Below the pieces are notes generated by a model. It worked only from the letters and a program-made list of their open reading frames with translations, was not told the DNA's origin and did not search any database. The translations under genes were made by a program, and so were the position numbers. Positions 28,231 to 36,502 of a DNA stretch of 64,000 nucleotides are shown here, in pieces (position 1 is the stretch's first letter; every line of letters starts with the position of its first letter). The stretch comes from Cellulomonas hominis (GTDB lineage: Bacteria > Actinomycetota > Actinomycetes > Actinomycetales > Cellulomonadaceae), in the NCBI RefSeq assembly GCF_014201095.1, contig NZ_JACHDN010000001.1, forward strand, positions 4,340,001-4,404,000, in the 5' to 3' direction.

Positions 28231-28897
28231 GCCAGAGCACGAGGGCCGTCAGCGGCACGCCCATGACGAGCTTCGCGGTGCCGAGCCAGGCGACCTCGCC
28301 GGCCAGGTAGAGCGGGACCTGCACCACCAGGCGCAGCGCGAACATCCCGGCCCACAGCCAGGTCGCCAGCGCGTACCGGCGGCGCAGCTCGGGGTCGGCG
28401 CGCCACGCGACGGCACCGGCCCACGACCCCTGCGACGACATCGGGCCGTCGGACCGGAACAGCCCGACCACGACGCCCACCAGCGGCCAGCGCACCAGCG
28501 CGGACACCACGAACGCCAGCAGGTAGGCGACGTTGGTCAGCAGGCCCCACGCGAAGTAGTCCTCCGCGCGGCCGGACCGCCACGCCCACAGGACGCCGAT
28601 CCCGACGCCCAGGACGCCGGACAGCGCCTGCGTGAGCGGGCTGCGCTGCACGAGCCGCGCGACGACCGCGACCAGCGCGGTGGCGGCGGACGCCACGAGC
28701 GCGGGCGTCAGCCGCTGCCCCGCGGCGACGAACACGACGACGAACACCAGCCCGGGCGCGACGGACTCGACCGCACCGCGCACGCCGCCGATGGCCTCGC
28801 CGAAGGAGAACTCGTCGGCGCCGATCGCCCTCATGCCGCGGGCCGCGCCGGCGCCCTCGGCCGTCTCCGGCCCGGGGGGCGTCGCCGGCTCACTCAC
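28160..28897 (-). CDS. DUF3159 membrane protein (Rv2693c homologue)
   Basis: 245 residues with about five or six hydrophobic helices (VAPGLVFVVVFVAAGQ, ALVASAATALVAVVARLV, LLTNVAYLLAFVVSALV, VMGVPLTALVLWLSWILV). The DUF3159 family is restricted to Actinobacteria; function unknown. Its 3' end overlaps ceoC on the opposite strand and its 5' end overlaps the OB-fold gene by 8 bp. Confidence 0.9.
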   Translation of the reverse strand: MSEPATPPGPETAEGAGAARGMRAIGADEFSFGEAIGGVRGAVESVAPGLVFVVVFVAAGQRLTPALVASAATALVAVVARLVQRSPLTQALSGVLGVGIGVLWAWRSGRAEDYFAWGLLTNVAYLLAFVVSALVRWPLVGVVVGLFRSDGPMSSQGSWAGAVAWRADPELRRRYALATWLWAGMFALRLVVQVPLYLAGEVAWLGTAKLVMGVPLTALVLWLSWILVRGSTAARPAPPPSRPAP

Positions 28898-29264
28898 CGG
28901 GTCGGGGCCGCAGCTCGTAGCGGGGGTTGAACATGGAGCGCCGGCCCTCGCGGGAGCACACCAGGCCCTCGACCTTCAGCCGGCGGCCGGGCTCGATGCC
29001 GGCGATCTCCCGGCGTCCCAGCCAGACCAGCACGACCGAGCCGGAGCCGTCGTACAGCTCGGCCTCCAGGGCGGGCACGCCCTCGCGGGGGCGCAGGACC
29101 ACCGAGCGCAGCACGCCGGACACCTTGGCGCGGTGCCGGTCGGACGCCAGGCTCACCGGCGTGCAGCCGGTGGCGCGCACGGCGTCCTCCCGCTCCTCGA
29201 CGGCCTCGATCTCCTCCTGCGAGGCGACGGCCCGGCGCAGGTGCTCGCGCAGCGACGTGGGCAT
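28890..29264 (-). CDS. OB-fold nucleic-acid-binding protein (Rv2694c homologue)
   Basis: 124 residues. VSGVLRSVVLRPREGVPALEAELYDGSGSVVLVWLGRREIAGIEPG is a tRNA_anti/RecG-type OB fold. No catalytic domain. It is conserved beside DUF3159 and DUF3710 in Actinobacteria; role unknown, presumably RNA or DNA binding. One base separates it from the upstream gene, so it is co-transcribed. Confidence 0.9.
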   Translation of the reverse strand: MPTSLREHLRRAVASQEEIEAVEEREDAVRATGCTPVSLASDRHRAKVSGVLRSVVLRPREGVPALEAELYDGSGSVVLVWLGRREIAGIEPGRRLKVEGLVCSREGRRSMFNPRYELRPRPGE

Positions 29265-29265
29265 G

Positions 29266-30042
29266 TCAATGGATCTCCGTGATCTCCGGCCCGCGCTTGA
29301 GCGGGTCGAACGTGGGGGCGGCGGGCGCCGCCGGGGCGGCCGGGGTCGCGCCGTCGGCCTGGTTCGGGAGCCGGAGCGCGAGCAGGTCGCGCGGCGGCCG
29401 GGCGTCGCCGCCGCGGACGACGACGGTGCGGCGGAACAGGTCCTCGAGCTTGCCCGCGGCCTCCTCGTCCACCGCCGCGCGGCCGGTGATGACGCCGCGC
29501 AGGAACCAGCGGGGGCCGTCGACGCCGATGAACCGGGCCGGGCGGTGCCCGGTGCGGCCCTCGGGGGTGCGCACGGGGAGCCGGGCGAGCAGCTCGCGCC
29601 CGAACGGGCCGGGCACGTCGTCCACGGCGCCGCCCTGCTTGCGCACGGACTCGCCGATCTCCTCGCGGATCTCGTCCCAGATGCCCTCGGTGCGCGGGGC
29701 GGCGAACGCCTGCATCTGCAGCGTCGAGCCGTCCAGCGTCACGCCGACCGCGGTCACGACGTTGGTCTTCTTGTCGATCTCCATGCGGAGCTCCATGCCG
29801 TGCACGCCCGGCAGCCGGAGCGCGCCGAGGTCCACGCGGGGCCCCGGCGGGATCTCGTCGGCGGCGTCCCAGGGCCCGGCGGACCGGTCGGGGACGGGCG
29901 CGGGCGCCTCGTCCGGGGCGCCGGGCGCGGCCGCGTCGTCGGCCTGGGCGGCCGGCTCCTCGGGCGTCGCCTGGTCGGCCGTCTGCTCCAGGGTCTCGTC
30001 CTGGGCGGTGCGGTCCTTCGCACCGCGCCGGAATAGCGCCAC
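29266..30042 (-). CDS. DUF3710 protein (Rv2696c homologue)
   Basis: 258 residues from GTG 30042, preceded by GGAAGGGACTGAGG. A basic N-terminus (VALFRRGAK) is followed by an acidic Ala/Glu/Pro-rich region to about residue 65, then the conserved DUF3710 core (GPWDAADEIPPGPRVDLGAL, MQAFAAPRTEGIWDEIREEI, RWFLRGVITGRAAVD). Function unknown; co-conserved with dut and the OB-fold gene. Confidence 0.92.
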   Translation of the reverse strand: MALFRRGAKDRTAQDETLEQTADQATPEEPAAQADDAAAPGAPDEAPAPVPDRSAGPWDAADEIPPGPRVDLGALRLPGVHGMELRMEIDKKTNVVTAVGVTLDGSTLQMQAFAAPRTEGIWDEIREEIGESVRKQGGAVDDVPGPFGRELLARLPVRTPEGRTGHRPARFIGVDGPRWFLRGVITGRAAVDEEAAGKLEDLFRRTVVVRGGDARPPRDLLALRLPNQADGATPAAPAAPAAPTFDPLKRGPEITEIH

Positions 30043-30116
30043 CCTCAGTCCCTTCCCCGGGTCGCCCGCCGCGCGGGCACGTACACGTCCACAGTAGTCC
30101 GCCCGGTGCGGTGCAC

Positions 30117-30599
30117 CTAGCGGGCCCCGCCCGACCGCCAGCCGCCGGACGAGCCGAAGCCGCCGGCGCCGCGCACGGAGTCCGGCAGCTCGTCGGCCTC
30201 GACGAACGCCGCGCGCTCCACCCGCTGGATGACGAGCTGCGCCACCCGGTCGCCGCGGTGCAGCACCACCGGCTCCCGCGCGTCGGTGTTGAGCAGCGTC
30301 ACGGCGATCTCGCCGCGGTACCCCGCGTCCACGGTGCCGGGCGCGTTGACGATCGTCAGGCCGTGCTTGGCGGCCAGGCCCGAGCGCGGGTGCACGAACG
30401 CGGCGTAACCCTCCGGCAGCGCGATGGCCAGGCCGGTCGGGACGGTGACCCGCTCCCCCGGCTCGATCGTCGCGTCCACCCGCGTGACCAGGTCCGCGCC
30501 GGCGTCGCCCGGGTGGGCGTACGCGGGGACGGGGACGCCCTCGTCCAGGCGGCGGAGCAGCACGGTCAGGGTGGCGGTGGTGTCCTCGGTGCTCGTCAC
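30117..30599 (-). CDS. dut: dUTP diphosphatase
   Basis: Hydrolyses dUTP to dUMP and pyrophosphate, keeping uracil out of DNA and feeding dTMP synthesis. 160 residues, trimeric type, with all five motifs: AHPGDAGADL, PRSGLAAKHG, NAPGTVDAGYRGEI, RGDRVAQLVI and the C-terminal P-loop-like RGAGGFGSSG. The start GTG 30599 lies 8 nt after TAGGGT, without a ribosome binding site. Confidence 0.97.
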   Translation of the reverse strand: MTSTEDTTATLTVLLRRLDEGVPVPAYAHPGDAGADLVTRVDATIEPGERVTVPTGLAIALPEGYAAFVHPRSGLAAKHGLTIVNAPGTVDAGYRGEIAVTLLNTDAREPVVLHRGDRVAQLVIQRVERAAFVEADELPDSVRGAGGFGSSGGWRSGGAR

Positions 30600-30607
30600 G
30601 GGGCCCG

Positions 30608-30613
30608 ACCCTA
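30608..30613 (-). promoter_or_regulatory. -10 hexamer TAGGGT of dut
   Basis: It ends 8 nt before GTG 30599 on the minus strand. The divergent DUF3093 gene begins only 27 bp away, so the two promoters must overlap. Confidence 0.5.
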
Positions 30614-30639
30614 CCGGCCGCGGGTGCGATGCTGGGACG

Positions 30640-31128
30640 GTGCAGACCACGACGCCCCCGTTCGACGAGCGCCTCTGGCCGTCCCCCGCGGTCTGGCTGG
30701 CCGTGCCCGCCGCCGCGGCGATGCTCGGCATCGTGCTGTGGCCGCTGGGCACCGGCCCGGGGGTCGCGGGCGCGGTGACCGGCCTGGTCGCCGCCGGGGC
30801 GGCCGCGGTGGCGTCGGCGACGCGGGTCCGGGTCGCCGACGGCGAGCTGCACGCGGGTGCCGCGCACGTGCCGCTCGGGCTGCTCCGGGACCCCGTCGCG
30901 CTGGACGCGGACGCCACCCGCGCCGCGCTCGGCCCGGAGCTCGACGCGCGCGCGTACGTGTGCCTGCGCGGGTGGGTCAGGACGGCGGTCCGGGTCCGCC
31001 TCGACGACCCCGCGGACCCGACCCCCTACTGGGTGGTCTCCACCCGCCGGCCCGACGACCTCGTGCGGGCGCTGCAGCCCGCGGACGACGACGCCGGCCG
31101 GACCACGGGGGTCCGGCCGGCGTCGTGA
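30640..31128 (+). CDS. DUF3093 membrane protein (Rv2698 homologue)
   Basis: 162 residues from GTG 30640. Two transmembrane helices near the N-terminus (VWLAVPAAAAMLGIVLWPLG, GAVTGLVAAGAAAVASATRV) and a C-terminal soluble domain ending YWVVSTRRPDDLVRAL. Actinobacteria-specific and of unknown function; conserved divergent from dut. The last 13 codons form one whole arm-loop-arm hairpin, so the coding end doubles as a terminator. Confidence 0.9.
   Translation: MQTTTPPFDERLWPSPAVWLAVPAAAAMLGIVLWPLGTGPGVAGAVTGLVAAGAAAVASATRVRVADGELHAGAAHVPLGLLRDPVALDADATRAALGPELDARAYVCLRGWVRTAVRVRLDDPADPTPYWVVSTRRPDDLVRALQPADDDAGRTTGVRPAS
31088..31126. terminator. Bidirectional terminator embedded in the DUF3093 coding end
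   Basis: A 17-bp perfect stem, ACGACGCCGGCCGGACC / GGTCCGGCCGGCGTCGT, with a 5-nt loop. Its last base is the first base of the TGA stop. It lies between two convergent genes and could stop transcription from both sides. Confidence 0.8.
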
Positions 31129-31171
31129 CGGCTGGGTCGGGCGCGCGGCTCGCGCGCGTCCGGACGGCGGC

Positions 31172-31471
31172 TCAGGCCGCGCACTCCGAGCAGACGGGCA
31201 TGCCGTCCTTCTCGTACGCGAGCTGGCTGCGGTGGTGCACCAGGAAGCACTTGGAGCACGTGAACTCGTCGGCCTGACGCGGCAGCACCCGGACGGACAG
31301 CTCCTCACCGGACAGGTCCGCGCCCGGGAGCTCGAACCCTTCGGCCGCTTCGGTCTCGTCCTCGTCCACCACGCCCGAGTTCTTGTCGGAGCGCCGGGCC
31401 TGGAGCTCCTGCAGCGAGTCCTCGCTGAGGTCCTCCTCGGTCTTGCGCGGGGCGTCGTAGTCGGTTGCCAT
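31172..31471 (-). CDS. DUF4193 zinc-ribbon protein (Rv2699c homologue)
   Basis: 99 residues. An acidic N-terminal half (EEDLSEDSLQELQARRSDKN) is followed by a treble-clef/zinc-ribbon pair, FTCSKCFLVHHRSQL and MPVCSECAA (CxxC...CxxC). DUF4193 is nearly universal in Actinobacteria; function unknown. The 226-bp gap upstream (31472-31697) has no gene. Confidence 0.93.
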   Translation of the reverse strand: MATDYDAPRKTEEDLSEDSLQELQARRSDKNSGVVDEDETEAAEGFELPGADLSGEELSVRVLPRQADEFTCSKCFLVHHRSQLAYEKDGMPVCSECAA

Positions 31472-31697
31472 GAGGTGTGGTCACGCTCCGTTGGGTCGGT
31501 GGTCGGCGTACGCGGGATCAAGTCGCGGCAGGCGAGGTTTGTTCCCGACAGGCGCCCCGGATTGTGCCCTATTTCGTCGCGGGACGCACGCCGGTCCGGC
31601 ACCTCCCGCGCCGGGCCCGCGCGGAGCCCGCCGGACGGTCCGGGCGAACCCCCGCGAACCCCCGCAGAACACCCCCGGGGACGTGCCCGCGCCGCCC

Positions 31698-32543
31698 TCA
31701 GTCGTCCGAGTCGGCACCCAGCTCGGCGAGCAGCGCGCCGAGGGCCGCCACCGTCTCCGGCGGTCCGACCACGGTCATGTCCCGGCTCGCCCGGCGCCCC
31801 CGCAGGCCGGTGACCTGCGCACCCGCCTCGCGAGCGATGATCTCGCCCGCCGCGACGTCCCACGCGTTGAGCCCGCGCTCGTACATCACGTCGAGCGTCC
31901 CCTCGGCCACGCGGCACAGGTCCAGCGCCGCCGACCCGATGCGCCGGATGTCCCGCACCTGCGGGAGCAGCGCGGCCAGCACCCGGCCCTGCGCGCGGCG
32001 GCGCTCCGAGACGTACCCGAAGCCCGTGCCGACGAGCGACGTGGCGAGCGGCCGGGCCGGGTTCGCGGCGATCGGCTGCCCGTCGCGGCGGGCGCCCAGC
32101 CCGAGCCCGGCCGCGTACGTCACGCCGTCGACGACCGAGTGCACCGCGCCCGCGACCGCGGTCCAGCGCTCCGGGTCGGGCTCGCCGGCGACCAGGCCGA
32201 CCGACACCGCGTACGCCGGGACGCCGTACAGGTAGTTCACCGTCCCGTCGATGGGGTCCAGCACCCAGGTGAGCCCGGTGGTCCCCGGCTCCAGCCCGTG
32301 CTCCTCGCCCAGCACGCCGTCGTCCGGCCGGTGCTCGGCGAGCAGCTCGCGCAGGTGCGCCTCAGACGCCAGGTCCATCGCGGTGACCGGGTCCACCTCC
32401 GAGGACTTCGTCGCGGCGACGGCCACCCGGGCGGGGCGGTTCGCGCGGATCAGGTCGCCGGCGGAGCGGGCGAGCCGCTCGGCGAGGTCGGTCAGCGCCC
32501 GCACCGCGGCGGCGTCGGGCAGGTCAGGGGTCGCGCTGCTCAC
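31698..32543 (-). CDS. suhB: Inositol monophosphatase family protein (SuhB-like)
   Basis: 281 residues from GTG 32543 (VSSATPDLP); an in-frame ATG lies 9 nt upstream, so the start is uncertain. The metal-binding motifs of the FIG superfamily are intact: GEEHG (motif with Glu), WVLDPIDGTVNYLYG (DPIDGTxN) and AWDVAAGEIIAREAGAQVTGL. It hydrolyses inositol-1-phosphate or a related sugar phosphate, feeding inositol lipid and mycothiol synthesis. Rv2701c is the M. tuberculosis counterpart. Confidence 0.92.
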   Translation of the reverse strand: MSSATPDLPDAAAVRALTDLAERLARSAGDLIRANRPARVAVAATKSSEVDPVTAMDLASEAHLRELLAEHRPDDGVLGEEHGLEPGTTGLTWVLDPIDGTVNYLYGVPAYAVSVGLVAGEPDPERWTAVAGAVHSVVDGVTYAAGLGLGARRDGQPIAANPARPLATSLVGTGFGYVSERRRAQGRVLAALLPQVRDIRRIGSAALDLCRVAEGTLDVMYERGLNAWDVAAGEIIAREAGAQVTGLRGRRASRDMTVVGPPETVAALGALLAELGADSDD

Positions 32544-32577
32544 GCACCCCATCCTGCCCGACGGCACGCGACCGGCG

Positions 32578-32648
32578 CCGAGGTCGTCGGTTGCGCGGTC
32601 CAGCCGGGGTGCGCAACCGACGACCTCGGGCGGAACCGTCGACCTCGG
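32578..32648. repeat. Palindromic intergenic element, CCGAGGTCG type
   Basis: A 19-bp perfect stem (arms 32578-32596 and 32611-32629, starting CCGAGGTCGTCGGTTGCGC) with a 14-nt loop, followed at 32634-32648 by a third copy of the arm, AACCGTCGACCTCGG, with one mismatch. It lies between suhB (start) and the TRIC gene (end), so it could terminate the latter. Architecture resembles the element at 42698. Confidence 0.8.
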
Positions 32649-32664
32649 CCGGTGACCCGACCCC

Positions 32665-33426
32665 TCAGCGGGCGCCGCGGGCGCCGCGGACGTGGCGGAG
32701 CCAGCGGAGCAGCGGGGCCGGCTCCTCGCGCGGGGGGCGCGGGGCCCGGCCCGGGCGGGCGCCGCGGCCGGGGTAGCGGGCGCGCACGGCCGCCGGGTCC
32801 CACGGGCCGGGGGCCTGCAGCCGGAACCGCAGCGCCACGAGCCGGGTGACGAGCACCACGGAGACCGCCAGCACCTCGGTCGGCACGGTCAGGGCGCCGG
32901 CGTGCCAGAGCACCGCCACGAGCAGCGCCCCGAGCACCGACGGGATCGCGTAGAGCTGCCGCTGGTGCAGCACCACGGGCACCTCCCCGGTGAGGATGTC
33001 CCGCAGCACCCCGCCGCCGACGCCGGTGATGACGCCCGCGCAGACCGCCGCGGTCGCCCCGGTCCCGTACTCCAGCGCCTTCACGGTGCCGACGACGGTG
33101 AACAGCGCGAGGGCGCCGGCGTCCAGCACCAGCACGAACCGCCGGAGCCGCCCGAGCCCCGGGTGCGCCGCCCAGGTCACCAGCCCCGCGACGCAGGCCG
33201 TCACCACGAACTCCCACTGCGCGATCCCGACCGGCGGCACGGCGCCGATCAGCACGTCGCGCAGGATGCCGCCGCCGAGACCCGCGGCCCAGGCCAGGAC
33301 CACGATGCCGAAGATGTCGAACCCCTTGCGGACCGCGGCCAGGCCGCCGGACAGGGCGCCGACGAACACGCCGAGCAGCTCCAGGACGGGTTGCAGGGGG
33401 AGGTCGTCGAACACAGGGGTGATCAT
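32665..33426 (-). CDS. TRIC-type trimeric intracellular cation channel (UPF0126/YadS family)
   Basis: 253 residues from ATG 33426. Seven hydrophobic helices arranged as two related halves, each with the Gly-rich kink motif of the family: GLGGGILRDVL and GVGGGVLRDIL. Prokaryotic TRIC channels conduct monovalent cations such as K+. A basic, Pro/Arg-rich tail of about 45 residues follows the last helix. Confidence 0.9.
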   Translation of the reverse strand: MITPVFDDLPLQPVLELLGVFVGALSGGLAAVRKGFDIFGIVVLAWAAGLGGGILRDVLIGAVPPVGIAQWEFVVTACVAGLVTWAAHPGLGRLRRFVLVLDAGALALFTVVGTVKALEYGTGATAAVCAGVITGVGGGVLRDILTGEVPVVLHQRQLYAIPSVLGALLVAVLWHAGALTVPTEVLAVSVVLVTRLVALRFRLQAPGPWDPAAVRARYPGRGARPGRAPRPPREEPAPLLRWLRHVRGARGAR

Positions 33427-33508
33427 GGCAGTTCGGCGGCGCACCGCCCGGCCTCCGCGGGATCGGGGGTGGGCGGTGGCAGGCTCGTCGCGGATGATGG
33501 GAGAGGTG

Positions 33509-34603
33509 ATGGCTGAGCTCGAGCTGATCGGACTGCACGAGGACGGGGAACACCTCGTTCTCGCGGCGGCCGACGGGCAGCGCTACCGGCTGCACATCGA
33601 CGAGCCGCTGCGCGCCGCGGTGCGCCGCGACCGCCCGCAGCTGGAGCAGATCCGCGCGGAGCAGTCGGGCGTGCCCAGTCCGCGGGAGATCCAGGCGCGC
33701 GTCCGCGCGGGGCAGTCCGCGGAGCAGATCGCGCAGGACTCCGGCCTCACGGTCGAGCACGTGCGGCGCTTCGAGGGCCCCGTGCTCGCGGAGCGCGAGT
33801 TCGTCGCCGAGCAGGCGCGCGGCACCCGGGTCGGCCGGGACGTCGGGGCGCCGGTGCTGGGCGACCTCGTCGTGGACCGGCTCGCCGCGCGCGGCGTGGA
33901 CCCCGACGGCGTGGAGTGGGACGCGTACCGCGAGGCGGGCGCCGGCTGGACCGTCGTGGCGCGGTTCCTCGTCGAGGACGACCTGCGCGAGGCCCGGTGG
34001 ACCTACGACGCCTCGGCCCGCGCGGTGCACGCCGAGGAGGACGAGGCCCGCTGGCTCTCCGAGACGGAGATCGCCGACGGCCCCGTGCCGCGCCGCCACC
34101 TGTCCGCCGTGCGGGACCTCGTGTACGACGTGGACGCCGACGTGCGCCCCGTGCTCGCCGCGGTCGACGGCCCGGCGCCCCACGGGGAGCACGCCGAGGA
34201 CCCGGTGGACGACATCCGCGCGACGGCGGACCTGCTGGACGACCTGCGCGCCCGCCGCGGCGTGCGGCAGACGCTCGACCTCGAGGACGACGAGGACGAG
34301 GACTTCGGCGGCTTCGGCCCGCAGCACGCGTTCGACTTCGGGCAGCTCGACGCCCCGGACGTCCCGGACCTGCCGGGCTCCCACCCGGTGGAGACCGAGC
34401 CCGCGTCCCAGGCCCGGGTGTACCCGGCACCGGTGCGCCCCGTCGCCGAGGAGCCGGAGACGCCCGTCGCGGCGGAGCCCGGCGAGCCCGGCCCGGACGC
34501 CGCGGAGCCCGCGCGCCCCGAGCCGCGGACCCGCAGCGGGCGCCGCGGCCGGCCGAAGGTGCCGAGCTGGGACGAGATCGTCTTCGGCGCGAAGCCCGAG
34601 TAG
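33509..34603 (+). CDS. sepH: SepH, FtsZ-associated septation protein (DUF3071)
   Basis: 364 residues. The N-terminal DUF3071 domain (ELELIGLHEDGEHLVLAAADG, LRAAVRRDRPQLEQ) contains a helix-turn-helix (SAEQIAQDSGLTVEHVRRFEGPV); a long acidic Pro/Glu-rich linker follows, and the conserved C-terminal tail RRGRPKVPSWDEIVFG closes it. In Streptomyces venezuelae SepH binds FtsZ and promotes septation. The start is ATG 33509 behind GGGAGAGG; in-frame ATG/GTG codons just upstream are alternatives. Confidence 0.92.
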   Translation: MAELELIGLHEDGEHLVLAAADGQRYRLHIDEPLRAAVRRDRPQLEQIRAEQSGVPSPREIQARVRAGQSAEQIAQDSGLTVEHVRRFEGPVLAEREFVAEQARGTRVGRDVGAPVLGDLVVDRLAARGVDPDGVEWDAYREAGAGWTVVARFLVEDDLREARWTYDASARAVHAEEDEARWLSETEIADGPVPRRHLSAVRDLVYDVDADVRPVLAAVDGPAPHGEHAEDPVDDIRATADLLDDLRARRGVRQTLDLEDDEDEDFGGFGPQHAFDFGQLDAPDVPDLPGSHPVETEPASQARVYPAPVRPVAEEPETPVAAEPGEPGPDAAEPARPEPRTRSGRRGRPKVPSWDEIVFGAKPE

Positions 34604-34618
34604 CCGCCGAGCCGGAGC

Positions 34619-34642
34619 CCCGCGGACCCCACCGGGTCCCGG
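34619..34642. terminator. Weak hairpin between sepH and thymidine kinase
   Basis: GGACCC / GGGTCC arms around CACC, extended by imperfect CCCCG/CGGGG pairing, in the 44-bp gap between the convergent genes. Confidence 0.45.
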
Positions 34643-34647
34643 GGGGT

Positions 34648-35304
34648 TCAGTCCCCCGCGGCCAGGTCCAGCGTCTGCGGCGACAGCGCCGCCGCCCCCG
34701 ACGTGCGCGCCGTCGTGCGCATCCGGTGGTGCCGGCGGCACAGCACCTCGTAGCCGACGGCGTCCTCGTCCGGGACGTCGACGTCGCCGACGACCACCTG
34801 CGCGCCCTCGACCACCATCACGCCGTGCACGGTGCGGGCGTTGTGCGTCGCGCGGGCGCCGCACCAGCACAGGGCCTGCACCTGGAGCGTCTCGACCCGG
34901 TCGGCGAGCTCGAGCAGCCGGGCCGAGCCGGCGAACAGCCGGGTGCGGAAGTCGGTGGTGATCCCGAAGGCGAACACGTCGGCGCCGAGCTCGTCGACGA
35001 CCCGGCCGAGCTGGTCGACCTGCTCCGCGGAGTAGAACTGCGCCTCGTCGCAGATGAGGAAGTCCACGCGGCGCCCCTCGGTGCGCCGCGCGACGACCTC
35101 GTCCCAGAAGTCGGTGCTGTCCGTGACCTCGTGCGCGGGGACGGACAGGCCGAGCCGCGAGGACAGCCGGTGCTCCCCCGCCCGGTCGTTGCGGGTGAAC
35201 AGCACGCCGCCCCGGCCGCGGGCCTGGTGGTTGTGGTGCATCTGCAGCGCCAGGGTGGACTTGCCGCAGTCCATCGTGCCGCAGAAGAAGACGAGCTCTG
35301 CCAC
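34648..35304 (-). CDS. tdk: Thymidine kinase (TK1 type)
   Basis: 218 residues from GTG 35304 behind GAGGAGAG. The P-loop GTMDCGKST at the N-terminus, the DEAQFY (Walker B / catalytic Glu) motif, and a zinc-binding lasso region with CWCG and CRRHH are those of TK1-type enzymes. Salvages thymidine to dTMP. The phosphodiesterase gene begins 17 bp upstream on the same strand. Confidence 0.95.
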   Translation of the reverse strand: MAELVFFCGTMDCGKSTLALQMHHNHQARGRGGVLFTRNDRAGEHRLSSRLGLSVPAHEVTDSTDFWDEVVARRTEGRRVDFLICDEAQFYSAEQVDQLGRVVDELGADVFAFGITTDFRTRLFAGSARLLELADRVETLQVQALCWCGARATHNARTVHGVMVVEGAQVVVGDVDVPDEDAVGYEVLCRRHHRMRTTARTSGAAALSPQTLDLAAGD

Positions 35305-35321
35305 GCTCTCCTCGTTCCGTC

Positions 35322-36500
35322 TCAGGTGTGCAGGGCGAGCAGCGGGACCTGGACCTCGGCGGGGGTCAGGGAGCCGTGCACGCCGACGAGCCGCAGCGAG
35401 GCGGGCGTCTGGGTCCGGGAGTCGACGACGGTCGCCCGCCCGGTGGTCGCGACCACGAGGTCGCCGATCAGCGGTCGCACGTGCGCCGACACCGGGCCGA
35501 ACAACCCGGCCCCGATCGCCTCGTCCCCGGTGAGCACGACCGCGGCGTCGCCCAGCGTCTCCGACCACCGGGCCGCGACGACCGCGGGGTCCGCGCCGGC
35601 GTCCAGGTGCACGTGCAGCGCCCGGGGCTCCCCCGCCACCAGCGCCACGTCCGCGGCGAGCGCCGGGGTGGTCGCGACGTCCCAGCGCCGGGCGGGGTCG
35701 ACGTCCACCATCCCGTGGTCGGCGGTGACGACCAGCGACGCGCCGGCGGGCAGCGAGCGCACCAGCCGACGCAGCTCGGAGTCGAGCGCCTCGAGCTGGT
35801 CGCCCCACTGCCAGGACCCGCAGCCCTCGTGGTGGCCGGTCTTGTCGACGTCGCCCCAGTACAGGTAGACGAGCCCGGGCTCGCGCAGCAGCCGCAGCGC
35901 CGCGTCCACCCGGTCGGCCAGGGACTCCGCGGCCCGGTACCCGCCGCCGCGCAGGGCCGCCTCGGTGAGGCCGGAACCCATGAACTTCCCCGGGCCGACC
36001 GTGGTCACGGTGACCCCGTGCGCGACGAGCGTCTCGAACACCGTGGGCTCGCGCTGCCAGTCCCGTGCGGGTCCCAGCCCGTCCCACGACACCATGTTCG
36101 CGAGCCGTCCGTCGCGCGGGTTCCGGACGGTGTACCCGACGAGGCCGGTGCGCCCGGGCCCCGTGCCGGTGCCGAACGTGCCCATCGAGGCGGCCGTGGT
36201 GGACGGGTAGCCGGCCGACAGCGGCGCGGCGCCGTCGAGCAGCGACCGCAGGAACGGGGCGTGCCCCGAGCGCTCGGTGAGGTTGGCGTACCCCAGCCCG
36301 TCGACCAGGACGACGCACACCCGGTGCGTGGCCGGCAGCCCGAGCTGGGCGCGGCGCGCGGGACCGTCGGCGGCCGGCACCCCCAGCGCGTCGGCGACGG
36401 CGGGCAGCAGCCCCGACAGCGACGGCCCGGCGTAGTCGGGCAGGACCAGGCCCGCGTCCGCGAGCCGGCCGGGCACGGTGGACGGCGCGGCGGCGGGCAT
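35322..36500 (-). CDS. Alkaline-phosphatase superfamily phosphodiesterase / nucleotide-pyrophosphatase-like protein
   Basis: 392 residues. Metal/catalytic landmarks: VCVVLVDGLGYANL (first metal Asp), SAGYPSTTAASMGTFGTG (Thr nucleophile region), YWGDVDKTGHHEG and VVTADHGMVDVD. This is the actinobacterial protein usually found beside DUF5998. The substrate is unknown. Two bases separate its ATG from the DUF5998 stop, so the two are one operon with thymidine kinase downstream. Confidence 0.88.
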   Translation of the reverse strand: MPAAAPSTVPGRLADAGLVLPDYAGPSLSGLLPAVADALGVPAADGPARRAQLGLPATHRVCVVLVDGLGYANLTERSGHAPFLRSLLDGAAPLSAGYPSTTAASMGTFGTGTGPGRTGLVGYTVRNPRDGRLANMVSWDGLGPARDWQREPTVFETLVAHGVTVTTVGPGKFMGSGLTEAALRGGGYRAAESLADRVDAALRLLREPGLVYLYWGDVDKTGHHEGCGSWQWGDQLEALDSELRRLVRSLPAGASLVVTADHGMVDVDPARRWDVATTPALAADVALVAGEPRALHVHLDAGADPAVVAARWSETLGDAAVVLTGDEAIGAGLFGPVSAHVRPLIGDLVVATTGRATVVDSRTQTPASLRLVGVHGSLTPAEVQVPLLALHT

Positions 36501-36502
36501 CG

